Below are positions 52,527 through 61,840 of a DNA stretch of 64,000 nt, piece by piece (the first letter of the stretch is position 1; each line of letters starts with the position of its first letter). A program made the position numbers and the translations under genes. This stretch comes from Brachymonas sp049977365. GTDB lineage: Bacteria > Pseudomonadota > Gammaproteobacteria > Burkholderiales > Burkholderiaceae_C. Below the pieces are notes generated by a model, which saw only the letters and a list, made by a program, of their open reading frames with translations, made no database searches and was not told the origin of the DNA. The DNA lies in assembly GCF_049977365.1 (NCBI RefSeq), contig NZ_JBNGEN010000007.1:102123-166122 (forward strand), given 5' to 3'.

Positions 52527-54335
52527 CTACTCCCCCTGCACGGTGTTGCCGTAGCGCAGGAGCAGCGAGGCGGCAAAGAGCAGTGTGACCTTCAGGCCGC
52601 AGCCGGTGTCCTGCTCGTGGGGCATACCGTCCGAGAGAATCAGGTCGCTGTGATGGCGCAGCGCGATTTCGCGGGCGATGGCCAGGCCGAGGCCGGTGCC
52701 TTCGCCCTTGGTGCCGGGGACGCGGTAGAAGCGCTCGAACACATGGGTACGCTCCGTCACCGGGATGCCGGGGCCGTTGTCCTCCACTTCCACGAAGGCG
52801 CGGGGCGGAATCGGGGCGTGTTCGGGGTGGCCGGTGACGCGGGCCAGCATGCTGGCATGGTCGTGCTCATCGGTATCGCCGACGCCCTGCACGCCGCAGC
52901 GCAGGGTGATCACGCCGCCTTCCGGGGTGTAGTGGATGGCGTTGACGATCAGGTTGCTCAGGAGTTCGCGCAGCCACAGCGCATGGGCGGAGACGCGCAC
53001 CGGCTGCACGTCCAGCCCGAGGTCGATGTTCTTGGCGGCGGCGGCATCGAGGTGCGATTCGAGCAGGTCCTCGCACAGCGCCTTGAGGTCGACGGCCTGC
53101 AGGTGCTGCGCTTCCATGGCATCGGAATCGGCGCGGGACAGCGACAGGAGCTGGTGCACGAGCTGCGAGTTGCGCCGGATGGCCGCACGCAGGCGGGTGA
53201 GCTCTGCCACAGGGATCTGGGCCACATGCTGGTGCAGCTCCGGACTCCAGACCAGACGGATGCCGTTGGCATCGGCTCCTGTGCCCGCGCCTGCCCCAGA
53301 GCCTGTCGGGGGGGGCAATGCTGGAGCCGTGTCTGCCAGACCGGGTGTGTGGAGCCGGGCGGGAGGGGAGGACGGCAGTGCGTCCTGCTGCTGCCGCAGG
53401 GACTCGGTCCAGGCCTCGATCTGGGCCTGCAGGCCTGCCAGCGGGGTGCGGAGCTGGTGCGCGGCGTCGGCCACGAAGCGGCGCTGGGTTTCGGCCTGGG
53501 CGTTCACGAGGGCGAACAGGCGGTTGAGCGAGGCGATGAGGGGGCGGATTTCTTCCGGTGTGATGCGTTCGTCGATGCTGCTGAGGTCCCGGGGAGAGCG
53601 CTGCTCGACGGCCATGATGAGGTCGCGCAGCGGCTTGAGGGCGCGCCGCACCGCCCAGCTGATGACGAGCGAGGCACCCGCAATCATCACGAGGTTGGGC
53701 AGCAGGACCTTGAGAAAGAGCTGCTGCAGCCAGCGCTTGCGCGGGTCGGAGGCGTCGGCCACTTCGACTACCACGTCGCCTGCCACGCTGGGCACGCGCT
53801 GGACCACGATGCGGTAGCTGGTGCCCTTGACGTCCTGGTTGAAGAAGTCGGGGTCCTGGGTCACGGGCACGATCGAGGGCAGGCGTTCGTCGCCGTGCAG
53901 CAGCTTGCGCTTGGGGGTGTAGACCTTGTAGGTGACGAGGCCCTGGCGCTCCTTGAGGAATTCTTCCACCGGTGGGGCGAGCAGGAGCACGGGCGGGTCG
54001 CCCTCATGTGCGCCCACCGCGATGATCGAATCCGCCAGCAGGGGCACGAGCTGCAGGAGCTGCTTGTCCTGCTGCGAGGCGGCCGAGTCGGCCGAGCGGT
54101 AGTCCGACCAGGCGTTGATGAGCGCGAGCACGACCAGCGGGGCGATCAGCAGCATGAGCAGACGGCGCTGGATGCGCACCGTGTCCACCCGGGCCACTGC
54201 GCGGTCTGCCACGGCCCGCGCCCGCGCACTGGCGGCGGCATCGGGGGAGCGGGGGGAAGACAGGGCGTCGGCAGCGTCCGCCTCGGTGAGGGAGTGGGGG
54301 GCCAGGCGCAGCCGCAGCCAGCGGGGAAGGTTCAT
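52527..54335 (-). CDS. Sensor histidine kinase (TctE-like) with an expanded DHp hairpin
   Basis: 602-residue membrane kinase. Membrane spans at about 58-75 and 208-226 flank a periplasmic two-component-sensor domain; HAMP lies at about 228-282. The H-box RRFVADAAHQLRTPLAGLQAQ carries His293. The ATPase domain has the N box NLIVNAIHYTP, DNGPGIP and GTGLGLAI. About 55 residues of Pro/Ala/Gly/Thr-rich sequence (roughly 318-372) are inserted between the two helices that normally pack as the DHp hairpin. The ATG at 54335 gives the usual basic N-terminus. The likely partner is the convergent response regulator. Confidence 0.9.
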   Translation of the reverse strand: MNLPRWLRLRLAPHSLTEADAADALSSPRSPDAAASARARAVADRAVARVDTVRIQRRLLMLLIAPLVVLALINAWSDYRSADSAASQQDKQLLQLVPLLADSIIAVGAHEGDPPVLLLAPPVEEFLKERQGLVTYKVYTPKRKLLHGDERLPSIVPVTQDPDFFNQDVKGTSYRIVVQRVPSVAGDVVVEVADASDPRKRWLQQLFLKVLLPNLVMIAGASLVISWAVRRALKPLRDLIMAVEQRSPRDLSSIDERITPEEIRPLIASLNRLFALVNAQAETQRRFVADAAHQLRTPLAGLQAQIEAWTESLRQQQDALPSSPPARLHTPGLADTAPALPPPTGSGAGAGTGADANGIRLVWSPELHQHVAQIPVAELTRLRAAIRRNSQLVHQLLSLSRADSDAMEAQHLQAVDLKALCEDLLESHLDAAAAKNIDLGLDVQPVRVSAHALWLRELLSNLIVNAIHYTPEGGVITLRCGVQGVGDTDEHDHASMLARVTGHPEHAPIPPRAFVEVEDNGPGIPVTERTHVFERFYRVPGTKGEGTGLGLAIAREIALRHHSDLILSDGMPHEQDTGCGLKVTLLFAASLLLRYGNTVQGE

Positions 54336-54651
54336 GGGGCGAGTATGCGGGAAAAGGGATCGAATTCCCAAGGCCCGCGATGCTTGTCCGGCCGAAGGCG
54401 TGTGGAGCCCACGCCCCCGCCCGCACCGTGGCATCGGGCCCCCGGAGGGCAGATCGAGGGCAGGCTGCAGGGTGTGCGCCCGAGGGAAAACGGCAGGAAA
54501 CGAGGAGTCTCCCCATGCGCTGCGGGGATAGGGTGCGCTACCATGGGCGCCGCAAGCATGTTACATCCTGCGAGGAGGTGGGGAGGTGTGCTGCAGGATG
54601 CCTGGTGCTGGCTCGCGCGGCTAGGTGTCTTCCCTAGATGTGCCTGAAAAA

Positions 54652-54665
54652 AGCACGACCGTTCT
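54652..54665. promoter_or_regulatory. Imperfect palindrome upstream of the tetR gene, possible operator
   Basis: AGCACGACCGTTCT matches its own complement at 10 of 14 positions (arms AGnACG and CGTnCT), the usual form of a TetR-family operator. It lies 22 bases before the regulator's ATG, next to an AT-rich TATATTC that would serve as -10, so autoregulation is plausible. Confidence 0.5.
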
Positions 54666-54687
54666 ATTCATTTGATATATTCACGCC

Positions 54688-55353
54688 ATGTCCACGATCC
54701 ATCCTGTTTCGTCGTCCAAACCCGAAGCGGAGAGCCACGGCAGCCGCCGTGCCCACCACAAGGGAATGCACACCCGTGCCATGCTGCTCGATGCAGCACT
54801 GGCGCTGGCGAGCGAGCTGGGATTGGAGGGCATCAGCATCGGTGCGCTGGCCGAGATGGTCGGCATGAGCAAGTCCGGCGTGTTTGCCCATTTCGGGTCG
54901 CGCGAGGATCTGCAGATTGCCATCGTTCAGGAGTATTACCAGCGTTTCGAGCAGGAGGTGTTCTATCCCGCCCTCAAGGCGCCCCGGGGTTTGCCGCGGG
55001 TGCGGGCGATGTTCGGCAACTGGATCCAGCGGGTCACGGAGGAGGTGCAGTCCGGCTGCATCTTCATCAGTGGCGCGGTGGAGTTCGATGACCGCGAGGG
55101 GGCTGTGCGCGACGCGTTGCAACGTGCCGTGCGCAGCTGGCTGGCGGCCATGTACCGGGCGATCGAGCAGGCCAAGGAAGAAGGACACCTCCGGCCCGAT
55201 ACCGATGCGCAGCAAATGGTGTTCGAGACCCATGGGCTGATTCTGTCGGTGCACTACGAGGCGCGCTTCCTGCAGGAGCCGCACGCACTCGACCGGATTG
55301 CGCGGGGTTTCGAGCGCATCGTGGCGTATTACAGCACCGGCACGTCCGCGTAG
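54688..55353 (+). CDS. TetR-family regulator of the fatty-acid locus
   Basis: 221-residue repressor. A polar 25-residue tail precedes the helix-turn-helix (TRAMLLDAALALASELGLEGISIGALAEMVGMSKSGVFAHFGSREDLQIAIV). The C-terminal ligand domain contains GCIFISGAVEFDDREG, seen in many TetR proteins next to acyl-CoA genes. It is followed after 162 bases by acyl-CoA dehydrogenase on the same strand. Ligand is probably an acyl-CoA; that is inferred from context. Confidence 0.9.
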   Translation: MSTIHPVSSSKPEAESHGSRRAHHKGMHTRAMLLDAALALASELGLEGISIGALAEMVGMSKSGVFAHFGSREDLQIAIVQEYYQRFEQEVFYPALKAPRGLPRVRAMFGNWIQRVTEEVQSGCIFISGAVEFDDREGAVRDALQRAVRSWLAAMYRAIEQAKEEGHLRPDTDAQQMVFETHGLILSVHYEARFLQEPHALDRIARGFERIVAYYSTGTSA

Positions 55354-55410
55354 GCGCGGCGGGGTACGGGCGGTAGACGTCGGAGAGGAGTTCCACCGGA
55401 AGCGGTGCGA

Positions 55411-55439
55411 CATCGGGGGGCCTGCGGGCAGGCCCGATG
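55411..55439 (+). terminator. Hairpin between tetR and acyl-CoA dehydrogenase genes
   Basis: CATCGGG / CCCGATG outer arms (55411-55417 with 55433-55439) and GCCTGC / GCAGGC inner arms form a long GC-rich stem with a tiny loop. It lacks a T run. It could attenuate transcription from tetR into the operon or serve as an operator. Confidence 0.45.
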
Positions 55440-55515
55440 CTGCGGAGCCATCGGTGGGGTTCGAGGTCTTGAATGAACGAGGCGCATGCGTGCGCCGGAC
55501 ACAGGAGATGGACAG

Positions 55516-57312
55516 ATGCCGATTTACAACCCGCCCCTGCGCGACATGCAGTTCGTGATGCACGAGGTGTTCGACGTGAGCCGCGAGTTCGCCGCCATGC
55601 CGGCCTTTGCCGAGGTGGATCGCGAGACCGTCAACGCCGTGCTCGAAGAAGGGGGCAAGTTCGCCGCCGAGGTGATCTTCCCGCTCAATATTTCCGGGGA
55701 TACGGAGGGCTGCCGGCTCGACGTGGTCACGCACGAGGTGACGCCGCCCCAGGGCTTCAAGGAAGCCTACCGCCAGTATGTGGAAGGGGGCTGGCCTGCG
55801 CTGTCCTGCGCTCCCGAGTTCGGCGGGCAGGGGCTGCCTGCCGTGGTCAACCAGTGCTTCTACGAGATGCTGAACTCGGCCAACCAGGCCTGGACCATGT
55901 ACCCCGGCCTGAGCCACGGTGCCTACGAGGCCCTGTTCGCACACGGAACCGAATGGCAGAAGACGACCTATCTGCCCCGGCTGGTGAGCGGAGTGTGGAC
56001 GGGCACCATGTGTCTGACCGAACCGCACTGCGGCACCGATCTGGGGCTGCTGCGGACCAGGGCCGTGCCGCAGGAAGACGGCAGCTACCGCATCACCGGC
56101 AACAAGATATTCATCAGCGCGGGCGAGCACGACATGGTGGAGAACATCGTGCACCTGGTGCTGGCCCGCCTGCCCGACGCGCCTGCGGGGAGCAAGGGCA
56201 TCAGCCTGTTTGCAGTGCCCAAGTTCCTGGTGAACACCGATGGCTCGCTGGGTGCGCGCAACGGCATTTTCTGCACGTCGCTTGAGCACAAGATGGGCAT
56301 TCATGCCAATGCCACGGCCGCACTGGCCCTGGAAGATGCCGTGGGCACCCTGATCGGCGAGCCGAACAAGGGGCTGCAGGCCATGTTCGTGATGATGAAC
56401 GCGGCCCGGCTGGGTGTGGGCAACCAGTCGCTGGGACTGACCGAGGTGGCGTACCAGAATGCGCTGGTCTATGCCAAGGACCGCCTGCAGATGCGCAGCC
56501 TCTCGGGGACCAAGGCCAAGGACAAGCCGGCCGATCCCATCATCGTGCACCCCGACGTGCGCCGCATGCTGCTCACGGCCAAGGCCTGGGCAGAAGGGGG
56601 CCGGGCGCTGGGCGTCTATGCCTCGCTGCTGCTCGACAAGGAGCAGCATCACCCCGATGCCAAGGTGCGCAAGGACGCCGGCGAGATTCTCGCGCTGCTC
56701 ACGCCGATCGTGAAGGCCTTTCTCACCGACAACGGCTTCCAGGCGGCGGTGGAGTGCCAGCAGGTGTTCGGCGGGCACGGCTACATCAAGGAATGGGGCA
56801 TGGAGCAGTTCGTGCGCGACGCCCGCATCAACATGATCTACGAGGGCACGAACACCGTGCAGTCGCTCGACCTGCTGGGACGCAAGGTGCTGGGCAACCA
56901 GGGAGCCACGCTCCGCAAGTTCGGCAAGGAAGTGGCGGCCTTCATCGAGAGCGAAGGTGTCAATGAGAAGATGGCCGAGTTCATCAACCCGCTGGCGCTG
57001 ATTGCGGGCCAGATGGAGAAGTTCACCACCGAAATCGGGTTCCGGGGGTTCCAGAACGCCGACGAGGTGGGGGCAGCGGCTGTGCCCTACCTGCGCGTGG
57101 CCGGGCATCTGGTGTTTGCCTACATGTTTGCCCGCATGGCGCAGGTGGCGCTCCGGGCGATCGCCGAGGGGAACACCGATCCGTTCTACCAGGGCAAGCT
57201 GCAGACGGCACGGTTCTACTTTGCCCGGCTGTTCCCCGAGACGCTCACGCTCATGAAGACGGCACGTGCCGGCAGCCGGGTGCTGCTCGACACCGATGCC
57301 GCGCTCGCCTGA
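55516..57312 (+). CDS. Acyl-CoA dehydrogenase (long FadE/DmdC-like form)
   Basis: 598-residue flavoenzyme introducing the 2,3-double bond in acyl-CoA. The N-terminal extension PIYNPPLRDMQFVMHEVF is typical of the 590-600 residue group. CLTEPHCGTDLG and KIFISAGEHDM bind FAD and substrate, and QVFGGHGYIKEWGMEQFVRDARI and IYEGTNTVQSLDLLG carry the C-terminal FAD site with the catalytic Glu near residue 443. The start follows AGGAG. First enzyme of the beta-oxidation unit. Confidence 0.94.
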   Translation: MPIYNPPLRDMQFVMHEVFDVSREFAAMPAFAEVDRETVNAVLEEGGKFAAEVIFPLNISGDTEGCRLDVVTHEVTPPQGFKEAYRQYVEGGWPALSCAPEFGGQGLPAVVNQCFYEMLNSANQAWTMYPGLSHGAYEALFAHGTEWQKTTYLPRLVSGVWTGTMCLTEPHCGTDLGLLRTRAVPQEDGSYRITGNKIFISAGEHDMVENIVHLVLARLPDAPAGSKGISLFAVPKFLVNTDGSLGARNGIFCTSLEHKMGIHANATAALALEDAVGTLIGEPNKGLQAMFVMMNAARLGVGNQSLGLTEVAYQNALVYAKDRLQMRSLSGTKAKDKPADPIIVHPDVRRMLLTAKAWAEGGRALGVYASLLLDKEQHHPDAKVRKDAGEILALLTPIVKAFLTDNGFQAAVECQQVFGGHGYIKEWGMEQFVRDARINMIYEGTNTVQSLDLLGRKVLGNQGATLRKFGKEVAAFIESEGVNEKMAEFINPLALIAGQMEKFTTEIGFRGFQNADEVGAAAVPYLRVAGHLVFAYMFARMAQVALRAIAEGNTDPFYQGKLQTARFYFARLFPETLTLMKTARAGSRVLLDTDAALA

Positions 57313-57353
57313 GCGGCATGCGCAACCTGCAACCTGCTGGAGGAGACAGATCC

Positions 57354-57827
57354 ATGATGAACCAGACGCATGCACGCAGAGGCCGGGGACTGGCCGTTGC
57401 CCTGGGGATGGCCGGTGCGCTGCTGGTCCAGGCGGGAGCCTGGGCGGCCGAGATGACTCCGGTCGGCACCTGGCGCAGCATCGACGACAGGACGGGCGCA
57501 CCCAAGGCGCAGATCGTGATCCGCGAACGCGGCGGGGCGCTCTATGGCCGCATCGAGAAGCTCCTGCGGCCCGGAGCCGACCCGCATGCCGTGTGCAGCC
57601 ACTGCACCGATGACCGCAAGGACAAGCCCATGGTGGGGCTGGAAATCATCCGCGGCGCCCGCCGCGATGGCGACCGGGCGGTCTGGGAAGAAGGCAAGAT
57701 TCTGGATCCCGAGAGCGGACGCAGCTATACCCTGCGCCTGACGCCGGTGGAGGAAGGCCGCAGGCTGCAGGTGCGCGGTTCGGTGTTCGGCATCGGCCGC
57801 ACACAGACCTGGGTGCGCGTGCACTGA
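57354..57827 (+). CDS. Secreted DUF2147 protein
   Basis: 157-residue exported protein. A signal peptide of about 30 residues ends QAGAWAA before EMTPVGTWRSIDDRTGAPKAQIVI, the DUF2147 start. CSHCTDDRKDKPMVGLEII and KILDPESGRSYTLRL are the other family segments, and a Cys pair may form a disulfide. The fold is a small beta barrel of unknown function, common beside fatty-acid genes in proteobacteria. It is 41 bases after the dehydrogenase, with GGAG before the ATG. Confidence 0.9.
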   Translation: MMNQTHARRGRGLAVALGMAGALLVQAGAWAAEMTPVGTWRSIDDRTGAPKAQIVIRERGGALYGRIEKLLRPGADPHAVCSHCTDDRKDKPMVGLEIIRGARRDGDRAVWEEGKILDPESGRSYTLRLTPVEEGRRLQVRGSVFGIGRTQTWVRVH

Positions 57828-58011
57828 TCCGGGCACTTGAGACCGGGCCGGCCGCCATGGGCCGAGCGGGCCCGGGCCGATGCTGACTGTCTTTTTTCCC
57901 TCCATCCCATCAACCCGCTGGCTGCGAGGCCGCGTGGGGAAGACCGGCTCCTGCAGTGTGCGCAGGGGGTGTCCCCACCGGCCTGCAGACGGCTGAACCG
58001 AAAGCAAAACC

Positions 58012-60411
58012 ATGTCCCGATTTCAAGTGAAGAAGGTCGCCGTGCTGGGTGCCGGCGTCATGGGTGCGCAGATTGCCGCGCACCTGGTCAATGTGAAGGT
58101 GCCGGTGGTGCTGTTCGACCTTCCGGCCAAGGAAGGTCCCAAGAGTGGCATCGCGCTGCGTGCCATCGACAATCTCCGCAAGCTCAAACCCTCGCCGCTG
58201 GGCGTGGCGGACGACGCGGCGCTCATCGAGCCGGCCAACTACGAGGAGCACATGGCGCTCCTGCAGGAGTGCGATCTGGTGATCGAGGCGATCGCCGAGC
58301 GCATGGACTGGAAGACCGACCTGTACCACAGGATCGCGCCGCACGTGGCTCCCCATGCCATTGTGGCGTCCAACACCTCGGGCCTGTCCATCACCCGGCT
58401 GTCGGAGGCACTGCCCGAGAGCCTGCGGCCGAGCTTCTGCGGCATCCACTTCTTCAATCCGCCGCGCTACATGTATCTGGTGGAGCTGATCGCCACGCCG
58501 ACCACGCAGCCGCGCATTCTCGACGACCTCGAAACCTTCTGCACCAGCGCGCTCGGCAAGGGCGTGGTGCGCGCCAAGGACACCCCCAACTTCATCGCCA
58601 ACCGCGTGGGCATCGCCGGCATGCTCTCGACCATGATCGAGGCCGAGAAGTTCGGTCTGACCTATGACGTGGTGGACGATCTCACGGGCAAGAAGCTCGG
58701 ACGGGCGAGCTCCGGCACCTTCCGGACCGCCGACGTGGTCGGTCTCGACACCATGGCGCACGTGATCCACACCATGCAGGAGAACCTCTCGGCCGAGACC
58801 GATCCGTTCTACGGCAGCTTCGGGACTCCCGCCGTGGTGGCGCGGCTCATCGAAAAGGGCAATCTGGGGCAGAAAACCAAGGCCGGTTTCTTCAAGAAGG
58901 TGGGACGCGATATCCTGCGCTATGACCTGGCCGAGGACGACTATGTCCCCGCCGGCGACAAGAGCGACGAGGTGTATGCCCGCATGCTCAGGAAGCCTGC
59001 GGCCGAGCGCCTGCGGCTGCTGCGCCATGCAGAAGGCGCCCAGGGCCGCTTCGTGTGGGCCGTGCTGCGCGACCAGATGCACTACGCGGCCGTGCATCTG
59101 CAGACCATTGCCCATACCGCGCGGGACGTCGACTTCGCCATGCGCTGGGGGTACGGTAGCAAGCAGGGCCCGTTCGAGCTGTGGCAGGAGGCCGGCTGGC
59201 TGGAAGTGGCCCACATGATCCAGGAAGACATCGACCGGGGCGAAGCGCTGTGCAAGGCGCCGCTGCCTGAGTGGGTGTTCCGGGGACCGGTTGCCGACGC
59301 GGGCGGCGTGCACACGCCCGAGGGCTCGTTCAACCCCTCGACCGGCGAGTTCGAGCCCCGCTCGGCACTGCCCGTGTATGCCCGCCAGTACTTCCCCGAG
59401 AGCGTGCACGGCAGCGTGCAGGCCGATCCGGCCACGGCGGGCACCACTGTGCACGAGGACGATGCCCTCCGCCTCTGGACGCTCGATCACGAAGTGCTCA
59501 TCGCTTCCATCAAGACCAAGATGCACACCATCAGCCCCGCCGTGGGCGAGGGTCTGACCCGCGCCGTGGAGCTGGCCGAGCAGTCCTACCAGGGGCTGGT
59601 CATCTGGTCGAACGACGAATGGTTCAGCGCCGGCGCTGACCTGCAGAGCGTGCTGCCTGCCTTCATGGCGGGGGGCGCCCTCACCGTCAACGGCATGGAG
59701 CAGGAACTCCAGCAGCTCATGCTGCGCATGCGCTATGCCCAGGTGCCCACCGTCGCCGCCGTGCGGGGGCTGGCACTGGGCGGTGGCTGCGAGATGGCCG
59801 TCTACAGCAGTGCGCGTGTGGTGGCCATGGAGAGCTACATCGGGCTGGTCGAGGTGGGGGTGGGCCTCATCCCCGGAGCCGGGGGGTTGACCTACATTGC
59901 CCGCCGCGCGGCCGAGCATGCCGCACACAGCACGGGCAAGGATCTGCTGCCCTTCCTCACAGAAGGCTTCACCGCAGCGGCCATGGCCAAGGTGGGCACC
60001 AGCGCCCTCGAAAGCCGCAAGCTCGGCTATGTGCTCGACAGCGATGTGATCGTGCCCAACAAGGACGAACTGCTGTACGTGGCCATCGCCCAGGCCAAGG
60101 CCCTGTACCAGACCGGCTACCGCCCGCCCATGAAGCGGCTGTTCCCGGTGGCGGGGCGCGACGGCATCGCCACCATCAAGGGCTCGCTCGTCAACATGCG
60201 CGACGGTGGCTTCATCAGCCAGCACGACTACGACATCGCCTCCATGATCGCGCGCATCGTGTGCGGCGGAGACGTGGACCCCGGCACGCTGGTGAGCGAG
60301 GAGTACCTGATGCAGCTCGAACGCGAAGCCTTCACGGCCCTCATCGCCCATCCCCTGACCCAGGACCGCATCCTCCACATGATGAACACCGGCAAGCCGC
60401 TGCGGAACTGA
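58012..60411 (+). CDS. 3-hydroxyacyl-CoA dehydrogenase / enoyl-CoA hydratase (FadN type)
   Basis: 799-residue multifunctional beta-oxidation enzyme with the dehydrogenase first, the order of FadN, not of FadB. KVAVLGAGVMGAQIAAHLVN is the NAD loop. ASNTSGLSITRLSEALP and GIHFFNPPRYMYLVELI (catalytic His), then KDTPNFIANRVG, follow. The C-terminal crotonase domain from about residue 485 has SAGADLQ and ALGGGCEMAVYSSARVVAMESYIGLVEVGVGLIPGAGG with the catalytic Glu. Upstream 184 bases are gene-free. Confidence 0.94.
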   Translation: MSRFQVKKVAVLGAGVMGAQIAAHLVNVKVPVVLFDLPAKEGPKSGIALRAIDNLRKLKPSPLGVADDAALIEPANYEEHMALLQECDLVIEAIAERMDWKTDLYHRIAPHVAPHAIVASNTSGLSITRLSEALPESLRPSFCGIHFFNPPRYMYLVELIATPTTQPRILDDLETFCTSALGKGVVRAKDTPNFIANRVGIAGMLSTMIEAEKFGLTYDVVDDLTGKKLGRASSGTFRTADVVGLDTMAHVIHTMQENLSAETDPFYGSFGTPAVVARLIEKGNLGQKTKAGFFKKVGRDILRYDLAEDDYVPAGDKSDEVYARMLRKPAAERLRLLRHAEGAQGRFVWAVLRDQMHYAAVHLQTIAHTARDVDFAMRWGYGSKQGPFELWQEAGWLEVAHMIQEDIDRGEALCKAPLPEWVFRGPVADAGGVHTPEGSFNPSTGEFEPRSALPVYARQYFPESVHGSVQADPATAGTTVHEDDALRLWTLDHEVLIASIKTKMHTISPAVGEGLTRAVELAEQSYQGLVIWSNDEWFSAGADLQSVLPAFMAGGALTVNGMEQELQQLMLRMRYAQVPTVAAVRGLALGGGCEMAVYSSARVVAMESYIGLVEVGVGLIPGAGGLTYIARRAAEHAAHSTGKDLLPFLTEGFTAAAMAKVGTSALESRKLGYVLDSDVIVPNKDELLYVAIAQAKALYQTGYRPPMKRLFPVAGRDGIATIKGSLVNMRDGGFISQHDYDIASMIARIVCGGDVDPGTLVSEEYLMQLEREAFTALIAHPLTQDRILHMMNTGKPLRN

Positions 60412-60448
60412 CCCCGCACCGCACGCACTGCCACCCCCCTGACAGAGT

Positions 60449-60468
60449 CCGTTCCCTACAGGGAACGG
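60449..60468. promoter_or_regulatory. 20-base near-perfect palindrome before the thiolase gene
   Basis: CCGTTCCCT and AGGGAACGG (9-bp arms) flank two bases, 23 bases before the thiolase ATG. It may be an operator or an mRNA hairpin that sets relative expression of the two enzymes. Confidence 0.5.
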
Positions 60469-60491
60469 CCCCCATATCCGGAGTCTGAAGC

Positions 60492-61691
60492 ATGAGCAAA
60501 CAAATCCAGGACGCCTACATCGTGGCCGCGACCCGCACGCCCATCGGTCGCTCGCACAAGGGCTATTTCAAGCACACCCGTCCCGACACCCTGCTGGTGC
60601 GGGCACTGCAGTCGGCCATGGCGCAGGTGCCGGGGCTCGACCCCGCAGCCGTCGAGGACATCATCTGCGGCTGTGCCATTCCCGAGGCCCAGCAGGGCCT
60701 CAACATCGCCCGTGTGGGCGCCGTGCTTGCCGGGCTGCCCGAGAGCGTGGGCGGCATCACCGTCAACCGCTTCTGTGCCTCCGGACTCAGCGCCGTAGCC
60801 ATGGCGGCCGACCGCATCCGGGTGGGCGAGGCCGATGTGATGATCGCCGCTGGCGTCGAAAGCATGAGCCTCGTGCCCATGATGGGCAACACGCCCTCGC
60901 TGTCACCCACCATCTTCGACGGCAACCACGACATCGGCATCGCCTATGGCATGGGCCTCACCGCCGAAAAGGTGGCCCAGCAGTGGAAGGTGAGCCGCGA
61001 GGCACAGGACGCCTTTGCGGTCGAGTCCCACCGCCGTGCCGTGGCCGCCATGCAGTCCGGTGCCTTCCGCGACGAAATGACCCCTGTGGACATCGAGGAG
61101 CGCCGTCTCGACCTGGCCACTGGCGAGGTCCGTGTCTCGACCCGCACCGTCGATCTGGACGAAGGCGCACGGCCCGACACCACCCTGGAAGGACTGGCCC
61201 GGCTGCGCACCGTGTTTGCCGCGCGCGGCACCGTCACCGCCGGCAACAGCTCCCAGACCAGCGATGGGGCGGGCGCCCTCATTCTGGCGAGCGAGGCGGC
61301 GGTCAAGCGCTTCGGCCTCACGCCACTGGCGCGTTTCGTGAGCTTCGCGGCCAAGGGCGTGCCCCCGGCCATCATGGGCATCGGCCCCATCGAGGCCATT
61401 CCCGCTGCCCTGCGCGTGGCCGGACTGCGGCAGGACGACATGGACTGGATCGAGCTCAACGAAGCCTTCGCCGCCCAGTCCCTCGCGGTCATCAACACCC
61501 TGGGACTCGACGCCGCCAAGGTCAATCCCATGGGCGGCGCCATTGCCCTCGGCCACCCGCTGGGCGCCACCGGTGCCATCCGCTCGGCCACCGTCGTGCA
61601 CGCCCTGCAGCGCAACCGGCTCCGGTACGGCATGGTCACCATGTGCGTCGGCATGGGACAGGGTGCTGCCGGCATCTTCGAGCGCGTGTAA
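60492..61691 (+). CDS. Acetyl-CoA acyltransferase (thiolase)
   Basis: 399-residue thiolase that cleaves 3-ketoacyl-CoA, last step of the cycle. VNRFCASGLSAVAMAADRI carries the nucleophilic Cys95; NSSQTSDGAGALILAS, NPMGGAIALGHPLGATGA (catalytic His) and MCVGMGQGAAGIFE (second Cys) are complete. Partner of the preceding multifunctional enzyme, making a FadN-FadA-like pair. Confidence 0.95.
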   Translation: MSKQIQDAYIVAATRTPIGRSHKGYFKHTRPDTLLVRALQSAMAQVPGLDPAAVEDIICGCAIPEAQQGLNIARVGAVLAGLPESVGGITVNRFCASGLSAVAMAADRIRVGEADVMIAAGVESMSLVPMMGNTPSLSPTIFDGNHDIGIAYGMGLTAEKVAQQWKVSREAQDAFAVESHRRAVAAMQSGAFRDEMTPVDIEERRLDLATGEVRVSTRTVDLDEGARPDTTLEGLARLRTVFAARGTVTAGNSSQTSDGAGALILASEAAVKRFGLTPLARFVSFAAKGVPPAIMGIGPIEAIPAALRVAGLRQDDMDWIELNEAFAAQSLAVINTLGLDAAKVNPMGGAIALGHPLGATGAIRSATVVHALQRNRLRYGMVTMCVGMGQGAAGIFERV

Positions 61692-61703
61692 GCTGGGCGC
61701 GTG

Positions 61704-61728
61704 TCCCTGCCCGTGTGTCGGGCAGGGA
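61704..61728 (+). terminator. Strong hairpin after the thiolase gene
   Basis: TCCCTGCCC (61704-61712) pairs with GGGCAGGGA (61720-61728), a perfect 9-bp stem with a 7-base loop, beginning 12 bases after the thiolase stop. There is no T run; it may stabilise the upstream mRNA or reduce read-through to the hydratase gene. Confidence 0.55.
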
Positions 61729-61840
61729 ATTCCGTGCGTGACTTTCCTGTCCATACTGCTTGCCGTCCCTGCCGGGGCTCCAGGCGGTGGCGGACACACC
61801 ATGGCACGCCCCTTCCCTTCTCCAGATTCCCTGCATTTCC

